Below are positions 40,819 through 49,900 of a stretch of DNA of 52,608 bases, piece after piece. This stretch comes from an uncultured bacterium. Its GTDB lineage: Bacteria; Cyanobacteriota; Vampirovibrionia; Gastranaerophilales; Gastranaerophilaceae. Made by a program: the position numbers and the translations under genes. Numbering within the stretch: position 1 is the stretch's first letter; each line of letters opens with the position of its first letter. Under the pieces are notes generated by a model that saw only the letters and a program-made list of their open reading frames with translations, was not told the origin of the DNA and ran no database searches. Location: contig CANAIK010000006.1 in assembly GCA_947361225.1 (NCBI GenBank), positions 1-52,608 on the forward strand, given 5' to 3'.

Positions 40819-42096
40819 CTACAACTCCTCAACGCTTGCAATCTTGCCTAAAACTGCGCTCGCAGCTGCAATATAAGGACTTGTAAGATAAACTTTTGAA
40901 TCCACGTGTCCCATTCTTCCGACAAAATTTCTATTTGTTGTTGAAAGACAAACTTCCCCGGGCGCTAGAATCCCGCAGTGTCCTCCAAGACAAGGTCCGC
41001 AAGTCGGAGTTGAAATCGCAGCTCCTGCTTTAATTAAAGTTTGATAATATCCAAGTTCGATTGACTTAAGAACAATTTCTTGGGTTGCAGGGAAAATAAG
41101 AAGACGAACATTAGGATGAACGTGTCTGTCTTTTAGGATTTCCGCCGCCATTTTAATGTCATCTAATCTTCCGTTAGTGCAGCTTCCAATAACAACCTGA
41201 TCGATTCTAATATTATCCTTGGAGGTTTCATAAATCCCCTTTGTATTCTCGGGCAAGTGCGGATAAGCTACTTGAGGGTCAATTTTTGAAACATCAATTT
41301 CAATAATTCTTTCATAATTTGCGTTTTTATCGCTTTTAAATATTAAAGGTTCTCTTATTGATCGATTCTTTAAATAATTAAGGGTAATTTCGTCCGCCTC
41401 AATTATCCCGTTTTTGGCTCCTGCCTCAATTGCCATGTTGCAAATTGTCAAACGACCGTCAATATCGATTTGCTTGAATGTGTCGCCACAGAACTCTAAA
41501 GTTTTGTATAATGCACCATCGACCCCGATTTGTCCTATTAAATAAAGGATTAAGTCTTTTGCGGTTGTGTATTTTTTTAATTTCCCGCTAAATATCACTT
41601 TAATTGAACTTGGAACCTTAAACCAAGTGGATCCAACAGCCATAGCACAACCCAAATCAGTCGATCCGACTCCTGTTGAAAAAGCCCCCAGAGCTCCATA
41701 AGTACAAGTGTGAGAATCAGCTCCGATTATTAAATCCCCCGCTGTTACGATTCCTTTTTCGGGTAAAAGTGCGTGTTCAATTCCCATTGAACCAACGTCG
41801 AATTTGAATTCAAGATTTTGTTCTTGGATAAAATCTCTTAAGATTTTTGCTTGAATTGCTGATTTTATATCTTTATTAGGAACAAAATGATCCGGAACCA
41901 AAACAACCCTTGATTTATCAAAAACTTCTTTAGCTCCTGTTTTTTTAAACTCCTCAATAGCAATAGGACCTGTAATATCATTAGCTAAAGCGATATCAAT
42001 TTTTGCCTCAACCAAATCATTTGCCCGGACAAATTCTTTGTTGCAATGATGTGCAAAAATCTTTTCGGTTATTGTCATTGGAGGTATTTGTGACAT
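40819..42096 (-). CDS. leuC: 3-isopropylmalate dehydratase large subunit (LeuC type), copy 2
   Basis: This is the large subunit of an aconitase-family dehydratase, most like LeuC, which converts 2-isopropylmalate to 3-isopropylmalate in leucine synthesis. Cluster cysteines are Cys306 in SCTNGR and Cys366 and Cys369 in TCGPC. GIEHALLPEKGIVTAGD and GADSHTCTYGALGAFSTGVG are LeuC-like. The sequence PQVAYPHLPENT differs from copy 1 (CPHSVDN), so the copies likely differ in substrate, for example isopropylmalate versus homocitrate or citramalate. No small subunit is present. It is preceded two bases upstream by the cysteine-rich small gene and followed by dacB without a gap. Confidence 0.87.
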   Translation of the reverse strand: MSQIPPMTITEKIFAHHCNKEFVRANDLVEAKIDIALANDITGPIAIEEFKKTGAKEVFDKSRVVLVPDHFVPNKDIKSAIQAKILRDFIQEQNLEFKFDVGSMGIEHALLPEKGIVTAGDLIIGADSHTCTYGALGAFSTGVGSTDLGCAMAVGSTWFKVPSSIKVIFSGKLKKYTTAKDLILYLIGQIGVDGALYKTLEFCGDTFKQIDIDGRLTICNMAIEAGAKNGIIEADEITLNYLKNRSIREPLIFKSDKNANYERIIEIDVSKIDPQVAYPHLPENTKGIYETSKDNIRIDQVVIGSCTNGRLDDIKMAAEILKDRHVHPNVRLLIFPATQEIVLKSIELGYYQTLIKAGAAISTPTCGPCLGGHCGILAPGEVCLSTTNRNFVGRMGHVDSKVYLTSPYIAAASAVLGKIASVEEL

Positions 42097-42098
42097 TT

Positions 42099-42278
42099 TT
42101 ATCTTCCTTGTTTTTGTTTAATATAAATTAAAGTGTTGTGAGCAAAAATTGATGCTATACAGGTCTTTGTATTCGTATTATACCAAGCGCAATCCTCTTG
42201 CAGACAAACTTTTAAGTCAACTGCACCGGAGGATAACAAAGGGCAATACGGAATTCTTTTTTTTGATGCGTTATCCAT
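42099..42278 (-). CDS. Small cysteine-containing protein (59 residues)
   Basis: A short frame from ATG 42278 to TAA 42099-42101, preceded by GGAGA at good distance, fills the gap between the NfnA-like gene and the dehydratase gene. The product has four cysteines in the pattern IPYCPLL (Cys12), VCLQEDCAWY (Cys25, Cys30) and KTCIASIFAHN (Cys40). The spacing suggests a small metal- or Fe-S-binding protein. I recall similar small CPLL...CxxxxCAWY...C proteins from other anaerobic bacteria, but cannot name a family. Its place in an operon with a [4Fe-4S] dehydratase and an Fe-S flavoprotein makes a role in cluster handling or electron transfer an attractive guess. Confidence 0.78.
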   Translation of the reverse strand: MDNASKKRIPYCPLLSSGAVDLKVCLQEDCAWYNTNTKTCIASIFAHNTLIYIKQKQGR

Positions 42279-42287
42279 TACATTCTC

Positions 42288-43148
42288 CTACTTTGCTTGT
42301 GTTTCTAATTCAATACCTTGTTTAATAAGGTTACATTTTGTATCGTCACATCTTTTTTCTTCTTCTTTGTAAATTTTTGTTCTATTTATTACTTCGTCAA
42401 AATCAATTAAATGAGCATCGAAATCGGGTCCGTCAACACAAGCGAATTTCACTTCGTTTCCGACTGTCAATCTGCAAGCTCCGCACATTCCGGTTCCGTC
42501 TACCATAATCGGGTTCATTGAAGCCTCGGTTTTAATTTTATAAGGACGGGTTAACTCCGCAACCGCTCTCATCATAGGCATTGGACCCACAGCGATTACA
42601 TAATCAACTTTTTCGGTGTCTATAATTTCTTTTGCCACCTGAGTTGTAAATCCTTTTGTTCCTAAAGACCCATCGTCAGTAGTTATATGGAGTTTAGAAC
42701 AAGCATTCTCCATTTTATCCTGCCAGAAAATAAGGTCTTTTGTTCGAGCGCCCATGACCATATGAACTTTGTTTCCCGCCTCTTTAAAAGCTTTTGCAAT
42801 TAAATAACAAGGAGCTGCGCCATATCCTCCCGCAACGCAAATTACCGTTCCGTAATTTTTAATGTGGGTTGGACAACCCAAAGGCCCAACGATATCTTCA
42901 ATACAATCGCCAACATTCAAAGACGCAAGTTTTTTGGTTGTGTATCCAACCGCCATATAAACTATTGTTAGAATCTCGTTTTGTCTATCGTAATCAGCAA
43001 TTGTTAAGGGAATTCTTTCGGAGTTTTTATCGGTTCTTAAGATTATAAACTGCCCTGCTTGAGCGTTTTTTGTGATAAAAGGAGCTTTAACTTTAATTTC
43101 AAATTGATTTTTGCATAATTCTTTTTTATATAATATTTCATATCCCAT
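42288..43148 (-). CDS. NfnA/SudB-like FAD/NAD-binding, [2Fe-2S] oxidoreductase subunit
   Basis: This is a ferredoxin-NADP reductase-like subunit of the sulfide dehydrogenase/NfnAB/dihydroorotate dehydrogenase PyrK family. FAD-binding residues are in ERIPLTIADYD, the NAD(P) loop is VICVAGGYGAAPCYLIAKAF, and the [2Fe-2S] site is GTGMCGACRLTV with a further Cys in VKFACVDGPDFDAH. The length of 286 residues fits NfnA. In NfnAB the partner is a glutamate-synthase-like NfnB, which is not adjacent here. The protein may work with a distant partner in electron bifurcation between ferredoxin and NAD(P)H. It has its own promoter. The small Cys protein follows after nine bases. Confidence 0.88.
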   Translation of the reverse strand: MGYEILYKKELCKNQFEIKVKAPFITKNAQAGQFIILRTDKNSERIPLTIADYDRQNEILTIVYMAVGYTTKKLASLNVGDCIEDIVGPLGCPTHIKNYGTVICVAGGYGAAPCYLIAKAFKEAGNKVHMVMGARTKDLIFWQDKMENACSKLHITTDDGSLGTKGFTTQVAKEIIDTEKVDYVIAVGPMPMMRAVAELTRPYKIKTEASMNPIMVDGTGMCGACRLTVGNEVKFACVDGPDFDAHLIDFDEVINRTKIYKEEEKRCDDTKCNLIKQGIELETQAK

Positions 43149-43190
43149 TTTTCAAGCTTTCCTTTCACAAAATAATTTATCAAAAAATAT

Positions 43191-43220
43191 AATATAGCAA
43201 AAAAACCCGTTTGTCATCAA
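43191..43220 (-). promoter_or_regulatory. Promoter of the NfnA-like operon
   Basis: On the minus strand TTGATG (43220-43215) and TATATT (43196-43191) are 18 bases apart, with an extended TG element. The -35 overlaps the stop end of the TPR gene. AAAGGA precedes the ATG at 43148. Confidence 0.6.
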
Positions 43221-43702
43221 ATTATGTATTTTTGCAAAATTAATTTTTTTAACGCCCTAGCGTGAACGCTTTCAGGCTGGATTTTTAATAGTCTTTCAAG
43301 ATAAACGAGTGCTTTTTTATAATTCTTAACTTTTTTTTGAGCGGCAGCAGCGGCAAATAGAGCGTCGATAAAATTCTCATCCAGCTTAAGTGCGTTATCC
43401 AAATCTAAAATCGCATTGTTAAGTTCTTTTGGAGTCGGATTTTTCTTTTCAAGAATTATTTTTGCCCTGTTATAATAAGCGTCTGTCAAATTAGGGTTCA
43501 GTTTGAGCGCTTTTGTGTAATCAAGTATTGCGTCATCGTATTTTTCTAATGCGTGATAAGCCACGGCTCTATAAAAATAAGAAATATCAAAATTTTTGTT
43601 AAGTTCAACCGCTTTATCCAAAAACTCGAGTGATTCAAGGTACAATCCGTCTTGAATCTTAAAAATTCCTTCGTCTAAAAATTTTTTATATTCATTATCC
43701 AT
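43217..43702 (-). CDS. Tetratricopeptide repeat protein
   Basis: This 161-residue soluble protein is made of about three to four TPR units, for example DISYFYRAVAYHALEKYDDA with LDYTKALKLNPNLTDAYYNR, then LDLDNALKLDENFIDALFAA and KKALVYLERLLKIQPE. TPRs mediate protein-protein contacts, and no partner can be deduced. There is no signal peptide. A GGAG stands eight bases before the ATG. It is upstream of the NfnA-like gene on the same strand, separated by 68 bases with a promoter in between. Confidence 0.88.
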   Translation of the reverse strand: MDNEYKKFLDEGIFKIQDGLYLESLEFLDKAVELNKNFDISYFYRAVAYHALEKYDDAILDYTKALKLNPNLTDAYYNRAKIILEKKNPTPKELNNAILDLDNALKLDENFIDALFAAAAAQKKVKNYKKALVYLERLLKIQPESVHARALKKLILQKYII

Positions 43703-43839
43703 TTTTGTTACTCCAATTGTTAAAATTATATTAAAAATATTGAATTTTTAATATTTTTAAGATAAAATGTAAATAAATGTTACGAGATTATACCATAAGT
43801 AGCAAAAAAAAATCTTTTCTGTTTTTATAGATACAGAAA

Positions 43840-43873
43840 TAGAAAGTAAGTTACTATAGAAAGTAAGGTGTTA
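43840..43873 (+). repeat. Tandem duplication of 17 bases covering the ribosome site
   Basis: Two adjacent 17-base copies (43840-43856 and 43857-43873) share TAGAAAGTAAG and a TA end. The second carries the TAAGG ribosome site for the gene at 43876. Confidence 0.6.
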
Positions 43874-43875
43874 TA

Positions 43876-44232
43876 ATGAGTGTTGAAAAAGTTGGTCTAA
43901 AACAAAAATGGGACAATTTATCTCAAGGACAAAAAACAGCCGCTATTGCAGGTGGTGCCGTTGCAGCTGTAGGGGTAGGTTCAGTCATTGCTGCAGGAAT
44001 TAAAGGTCATTCAATGGCAACAAAAGCTATAGACGCACTTAAAAACAATAAGTCCGCTGACGAGTTTGTTTCCAAATTTAAAGATGTTGATTTTAACCAA
44101 GCAGATGTAAAAGTAGGTCTTTTCAAAAAAATCGGCGCAGGCTACAAATCTTTTGGAGAAGGCATTAAAAACGCATTCAATAAACTTTTCCACAAAAATA
44201 ATGCAGAGGAAACAAAAACAACAGAAGGCTAA
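43876..44232 (+). CDS. Small protein with one membrane segment, unknown function
   Basis: This 118-residue protein starts with a charged stretch (VEKVGLKQKWDNLSQGQK). One hydrophobic Ala/Gly/Val segment follows (TAAIAGGAVAAVGVGSVIAA, about 21-40), then an amphipathic region (FVSKFKDVDF, FKKIGAGYKSFGEGI). The tail is rich in Lys, Asn and Glu/Thr. No family is recognised. TAAGG precedes the ATG at a good distance and a strong bidirectional terminator follows, so it is a real single-gene unit. The Gly/Ala membrane block plus Lys-rich tail resembles in style, not in sequence, the ends of the repeat membrane protein at 23-27 kb. Confidence 0.72.
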   Translation: MSVEKVGLKQKWDNLSQGQKTAAIAGGAVAAVGVGSVIAAGIKGHSMATKAIDALKNNKSADEFVSKFKDVDFNQADVKVGLFKKIGAGYKSFGEGIKNAFNKLFHKNNAEETKTTEG

Positions 44233-44248
44233 TTTAAATAAAATATAT

Positions 44249-44282
44249 AAAAAAGAGTGTTTTTTAAAAAACACTCTTTTTT
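44249..44282. terminator. Bidirectional intrinsic terminator
   Basis: A perfect palindrome with half-site AAAAAAGAGTGTTTTTT (44249-44265) and its complement (44266-44282) lies between the convergent small-protein gene and the DJ-1-family gene. T runs occur on both sides. Confidence 0.9.
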
Positions 44283-44285
44283 TTG

Positions 44286-44948
44286 TTATGATTCTAATTT
44301 TTCAATAATCTTTTCAGCGATTAACGTGGCTGAGTTTTGATTCTGTCCTGTAATAATATTCCCGTCCACTTCGACGTGTTCTTCCCAGGGTTTTCCCTCA
44401 ATAAAATCTGCACCCAATTCTTTTATTTTTGTTTCCAGCAAAAAAGGCAAGAATTCATCTAATTTTATAATTTTTTCCTCTTTGTTTGTAAAAGAAGTAA
44501 CTTTTCTATTTTTTAGACTTGAATTATTGAATTTGTCCTTTGCGCTACAAAGCGCAACCACCCCGTGACAAATTGCAGATACAACTTTATCGGAATTATA
44601 GAAATATTCGACCAAATTTTTAATTTCATCGCTTTTTGCAATATCAAACATTGGTCCGTGTCCTCCGGGGAAATAAAGGGCGCAATATTTGTCAATTTGA
44701 ACATCTTGGAGTTTTTTTGTATCCCTTAATATCTTAATACAATTATCCCATTCAACAGGATTAGAACAACTCATCGAATTCTCATCCACCGGGCTCAATC
44801 CGCCTTTTAAGCTTGCAGTGTCTATTTTATAGCCACTCGCTTGAAGAATTAAATAAACAACTGCGAATTCTTCTAAAAAAACTCCCGTGTCTTTAATATT
44901 CTCATTCCCCTTAGAATTAGTTACAACAAAAAGTATATTTTTTTCCAT
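44286..44948 (-). CDS. DJ-1/PfpI-family protein (Hsp31-like)
   Basis: This cytosolic protein has the class I glutamine amidotransferase fold, like DJ-1/Hsp31. Members act as glyoxalase III-type or protein/nucleic acid deglycation enzymes or as chaperones. The nucleophile elbow is AICHGV with Cys127 followed by His128. The supporting Glu26 is in TGVFLEEFA, and the loop PGGHGPMFD is also typical. SLKGGLSPVDENS matches the Hsp31 group. The length of 220 residues is normal. AAAGGG lies before the ATG. It is divergent from the dxs-like gene, and the MerR-type element between them may matter for its control as well. Confidence 0.9.
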   Translation of the reverse strand: MEKNILFVVTNSKGNENIKDTGVFLEEFAVVYLILQASGYKIDTASLKGGLSPVDENSMSCSNPVEWDNCIKILRDTKKLQDVQIDKYCALYFPGGHGPMFDIAKSDEIKNLVEYFYNSDKVVSAICHGVVALCSAKDKFNNSSLKNRKVTSFTNKEEKIIKLDEFLPFLLETKIKELGADFIEGKPWEEHVEVDGNIITGQNQNSATLIAEKIIEKLES

Positions 44949-45021
44949 TATTTTTTCCCTTTTTTTCTATATAATAACCTTTGTATTCTAAAAATTAATT
45001 CCACTAAAGCATATTTTTTAG

Positions 45022-45052
45022 TTGACATAGAGTTAACTCCAGATTATAGAAT
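45022..45052 (+). promoter_or_regulatory. MerR-type promoter/operator upstream of the dxs-like gene
   Basis: TTGACA (45022-45027) is followed by either TATAGA after 17 bases or TAGAAT (45047-45052) after 19 bases. The spacer contains a perfect 10-base palindrome GAGTTAACTC (45030-45039). A long 19-base spacer with a central dyad is the hallmark of promoters activated by MerR-family regulators, some of which respond to aldehydes. No merR gene is in the window. Confidence 0.6.
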
Positions 45053-45072
45053 ATTAAAAAAAGGAGAAAAAA

Positions 45073-46815
45073 ATGGCAATTATAGAAAAAATTAACTCAC
45101 CGGAAGACTTAAAAACCCTTTCAATAAAGGACTTAGAAGAACTTGCGCTTAATATTAGAAAAGGTATCTTGAATCGTGTTAACATAATCGGAGGACACTT
45201 AGGACCCGATTTAGGGATTGTCGAAGCTACAATTGCACTTCATTATGTGTTTAATTCGCCCAAGGATAAAATCGTTTTTGATGTTTCACATCAAATTTAA
45301 CCCCACAAAATGTTAACAGGAAGACGCCACGGGTTTTTTGACAACGAAAGGTTGTTTGAAATTACGGGGTATTCAAATCCCCAAGAATCCGAGCACGATA
45401 ACTTTGTTATAGGACACACTTCAACCTCAATTTCTTTAGCCCTTGGTTTAGCTAAAGCAAGGGATTTAAATAAAGATAATTATAATATTATAGCGCTCAT
45501 TGGAGACGGATCTTTATCCGGAGGACAAGCTTTTGAAGGTTTAAATAACGCATCCGCTCTTAATTCCAACTTTATTATAATTGTTAATGACAATGATATG
45601 TCAATAGCTAAAAATCAAGGGGGATTGTATAAAAATCTTCAAGAATTAAGACAAACCAAGGGAAATAGTGAAAATAATTTCTTTACAAGTTTTGGTTTTG
45701 ATTATTGTTATGTTGATAAAGGCAATGACATTGAACAACTAATTGAAACCTTTAATAAAGTAAAAGATTCAAAAAAACCGATAGTTGTGCACATTAACAC
45801 ACTTAAAGGAAAAGGGTATAAACCGGCTGAGGAAAATAAAGAGGCTTATCATTGGCAATTACCGGATTTTCTTAATCAAAAGCCTGTCGCAGTTGAGCAA
45901 ACCTACGAATCAATAACCACCGATTATATGTTATCCAAAAAAAGAGCGCAAGAACCAATTGTGGTAATTAACCCCGCAACTCCGGGCGCAGTAGGGTTCA
46001 ATGAAGATTTTAGAGAAAAAATGGGCGATAATTATATTGATACGGCAATTGCCGAACAACACGCAGTAGCGCTGGCTTCGGGGCTTGCAAAAAACGGAGC
46101 AAAACCGATTTTAGCGGTTTTGAGCTCTTTTATTCAAAGATCATATGACCAGCTATCGCAAGATTTAGCCCTTAATCAATCAAGTGCAACAATTCTTATA
46201 TACTGGGGCGCAATCGGACCAATGGATGCAACTCATTTGGGCGTTTTTGACATTCCTTTAATTTCTAATATTCCAAATATTGTTTATCTTGCTCCAACCA
46301 ATAAAGAAGAATATTTGGCAATGTTGGACTACTCATACAATCAAAACGAGCGTCCTATAGTTATTAGGGTTCCTTATGGGAAACTTATTTCAACAGGAAC
46401 CAAAGACACAACCGATTATTCGATTCTAAATAAATTCGAGGTTGTTAAAAAAGGGTCAAAAGTTGCACTAATCGGGCTTGGAAACTTCTTTAATTTAGCA
46501 AAAGAAGTAAGGTGTGAACTTGAAAAAATCGGAGTTAATCCAACTTTAATTAACCCAAAATTTATTTCAGGAATCGACAAAGAACTGCTGGATAACTTAA
46601 AAAAAGACCACGATATTGTTGTAACTCTGGAAGACGGGGTTTTAGCAGGCGGTTTCGGGGAAAAAATTGCACGATTCTACGGTTCCTCCAATACAAAAGT
46701 TCTTAATTTTGGAGCAAAAAAAGAATTTACGGATAGAATTTCCCTTAATACACTTTATAAAAGATATCACCTTACAAAAGAACAAATAGTCGAGGATATT
46801 AAAAAAATCTTATAA
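45073..46815 (+). pseudogene. dxs: 1-deoxy-D-xylulose-5-phosphate synthase-like gene with an in-frame TAA
   Basis: The gene encodes a short DXS paralogue (about 580 codons) that would join pyruvate and glyceraldehyde 3-phosphate using thiamine diphosphate. After 75 codons the frame reads FDVSHQI, then TAA (45298-45300), then PHKMLTGRR in the same frame. The stop replaces the tyrosine expected in the DXS motif HQxYPHKxLTGR. The rest is intact: thiamine motif GDGSLSGGQ ... VNDNDMSI, YHWQLPDF, and AIAEQHAVALASGLA with the catalytic Glu. The usual DRAGIVGADG segment is changed to IYWGAIGPMDATH, so it may be a variant enzyme rather than the main DXS. The second part (ATG 45310) has no ribosome site. 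AAAGGAG precedes the ATG at 45073. Readthrough, recent inactivation or a base error could explain it. Confidence 0.85.
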
Positions 46816-46822
46816 TTCTAAC

Positions 46823-46860
46823 GCCCTTTAAGTACTTAAAGGGCAAATTTTATAATATTT
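46823..46860 (+). terminator. Terminator after the dxs-like gene
   Basis: The half-site GCCCTTTAAGT (46823-46833) is followed at once by its exact complement (46834-46844), giving a hairpin. An A/T-rich stretch with TTTT runs comes after. Confidence 0.82.
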
Positions 46861-46935
46861 TGTAACAATTAATCAATTTTTTTTATATTTTTACTTTATA
46901 GACCTATAAAAATATAATTAAATTTGGAGAAATTG

Positions 46936-49900
46936 ATGCAGTATTTTAGCAATATAAACTCACCTTATTTACAGCAACAAAAGATTAATAATAAAATAAA
47001 TAATCAAAAAAATGCCTCTTTTATTCCTTGTTATAACAATTGTCAATTTGACAAGGTTGAATTTGAGACAAAAAAACAAGGTTTGACCGGTAAAATCCGG
47101 GGTGGGTTTAAAAACCTGCTGCATTTTAAATCAAAATCTAATCCACAATCGATAAAAGTTTCAAAAAACATAGTTTCAAACCTGAAAGATTCACTAAAAT
47201 CCATTCCTCAAAAAGAAGAGGATAGAATTGCTTTTATAACAAAATTTATGCAAACAAATCTTATTACAGGGGATAATATTGCAAATAAAAATAATGATTG
47301 TATTGCAAAAGAAGCTTCAAAACTAGCACAACTAAAAGATTCCGATTTAATTCCCGCACTTGAATATTCAATTCAAGTGGCACAGGTCTTAAACAAAAAA
47401 CAACCTCTAATATTCCTTAGTGGCGCAATGGATTCTAATTTTGATATATACAAAAATATTAAAAAAAGAAATATTATAGATATTCTAGAACAAAGAAAAC
47501 AATCTCTGCCCCTTGAATATCAAGAAGATATAAATACAAGATTTGTAAATCATCTTGGGATATTAACCGATAACGAATACAAAAAAGCGTCTCATTTAAT
47601 TCTATCGGTCGGGTTAAAAGACCCTCAAATGGATTTAGACAAACTAATTTCTTTTGCAGTTGAAACAGACAAAGATACTATTAATTATATGATTCAACAC
47701 GATCTATTTAATATTAACAATGTTCCGTATTTTAAAAACAAAAACGATATTCTAAGTGCTTTTAGCCAACAAAAAACTACTGTTGAAAAACTAAACGAAA
47801 GAGGCTTATTGCAGCCAATTAAAGAAAGGGATAATAAAATTCTACCTTTTTCTTATGCTCTGGAATTATCTTTTATTCCGGATGAAGAATGGAGAAATGT
47901 ACAAGATAGAAATATTCTTGGTATGAAAGATGCCAAAGGGTGCTTTATGCGCGATTGCAACCTAAAACGTTTAGCTGATTTGTCTAATCAAGAATGGTCA
48001 AGAATTGAACAAAGAGGTTTAATTGAAAAATGCGAATATTGTCAGGGCAATATAATAGAACTTGCAAAATTGTCCGATTCTGATTGGAATATATTGCAAA
48101 AAAGAGGAATATCTTTAAATAAAGAAATTCTTTATAAAAACGACTGGGAAACACTAACCAAAATTTCAGATGCCGATTGGGAAAAAGGACAAGCAAGGGG
48201 GTTGAATCCCACTAAAGAATTTGATAAAAAACTTCTTGAATTGGACGATGAGCTTTGGAATAAAATAACCTCCAGAGGATTAAACCAAAAAACTAACACG
48301 GGTCAATATAAATATAATAAAGACTCCATTGTTTTGCTTGGAGAACTCGACGACTTATCATTTGAACGTGCAAAACAAAGGGGTTTAATTGAAGAAGACT
48401 ATGGCCTTAATAATCCCTCATTTAATGAGGAAGCAAAAAACCTTACACAATATAATGATGAAACTTATAAATTATACTTCGATAGAGGTTTAGATGAACT
48501 TAACACATCTTTTGAAGTAAAAGATAAATTATTAAACCTATCCGATAAACAATTTAAAAGAATTGAAGAAGATATAAAACCTTTCTGTGATAAATATTCA
48601 TACCAACTAGGTGATAACTATTACGGCAGTACACCAATGAATGGAATTGAAAAATTTTTAGACCTTGTATATTTAAATGACGAAGAATACGAAATTGCAA
48701 AAGAATTTTTAGGATTTGAAGGATTAAAAGCTCAAAATCAACTTAGCGCAAGTGAAATTAAAGCAATAATAAAGCTGGAGGCTGATAAACGTGAAAGAAT
48801 AAAACAAATACTCAAATTGCAAATTGATAAAAGCTTAAAAGACGAGCAAACGAACACTTTTATAAGTCAAAAAAGATACAATCTTTATACCTTGTTAGAT
48901 TTATCCTCAATCAATGATAAACAATTAAGCAGATTAAATAGTCTTATAAATTTAGAAGGAAGACAACAAGATTTTAAAGATCCTGAAATTTTAATCCTTC
49001 TTAGCTTGAGTGATAGTGAATTTAAAGAGGCTTCAAGATATTTTATCGTACCGGAAAGAAATCAGGATCAATTTAGTGCAATAGATGCTATTGATTTATC
49101 AAAAATGACTCAGGATGAGATTGAAAAACTAAAACCTTTCTTTGGATTAAAGGCAAATCAAGGCAAACATCTTGATCTTAATCAAATGATACTGGTTTCT
49201 CAACTTGATGATAAAAAATTGCAAAGATTGTATGAGTTGTCAAATATTCCCAAAAGAAAAAAATGTGAGCAATTCTCTTTTGACGAAATATTAAAATTGC
49301 TTAATTTATCAGATAAAGAGTATCAAAGAGCCCAAAAATTATTCTTTATTGACCAGAATCATAAACATTATAACAAACACAAACAGCTTTCAGGAGAAGA
49401 AATTGTCAAATTAACAGAATATGATGATAATGACATTGATTGGCTTTTAAGAATAGGGTTCCTTGATAACAATGATAATATAAATTATGTAAAGGATATA
49501 ATTAAATTCAAAAAATATTGCGGAATAAATTCCCTAGAACAACTTTCAAAAAAAGAAAGATGCGAGTTTTTATTTAATATAAAAAACCACGGAAACTTAT
49601 TTAAATATACTGACGCCAAAGAATATATTAATATATCATCAATATTACCTAAAGACGAAAGAGAATATATCAAATTTTTAAACGAAATTAAACCGGATTT
49701 ATTCGAACTTGCAAAAAAACACAAGCTAAGGGACTTGGATATTCCAACCGTATTTGAATTTGCTTTGTTCTTTAACGAAACCTGCAAAGATATAGATTCT
49801 ATTGAAAATTTAAGTATTAAAGATAAAAGAAAACTTTTGAATAACTTGATAAAGGCAAATAGTGAATTATTTGGCGACGAAATAAAAGAACTGTGTCAAA

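Noticed and set aside
45298-45300. Stop-codon reassignment of TAA to explain the dxs-like gene
   Set aside because: TAA ends many ordinary genes in the window at the expected length, for example lpxD, lpxC and rplU, so it is a normal stop here.
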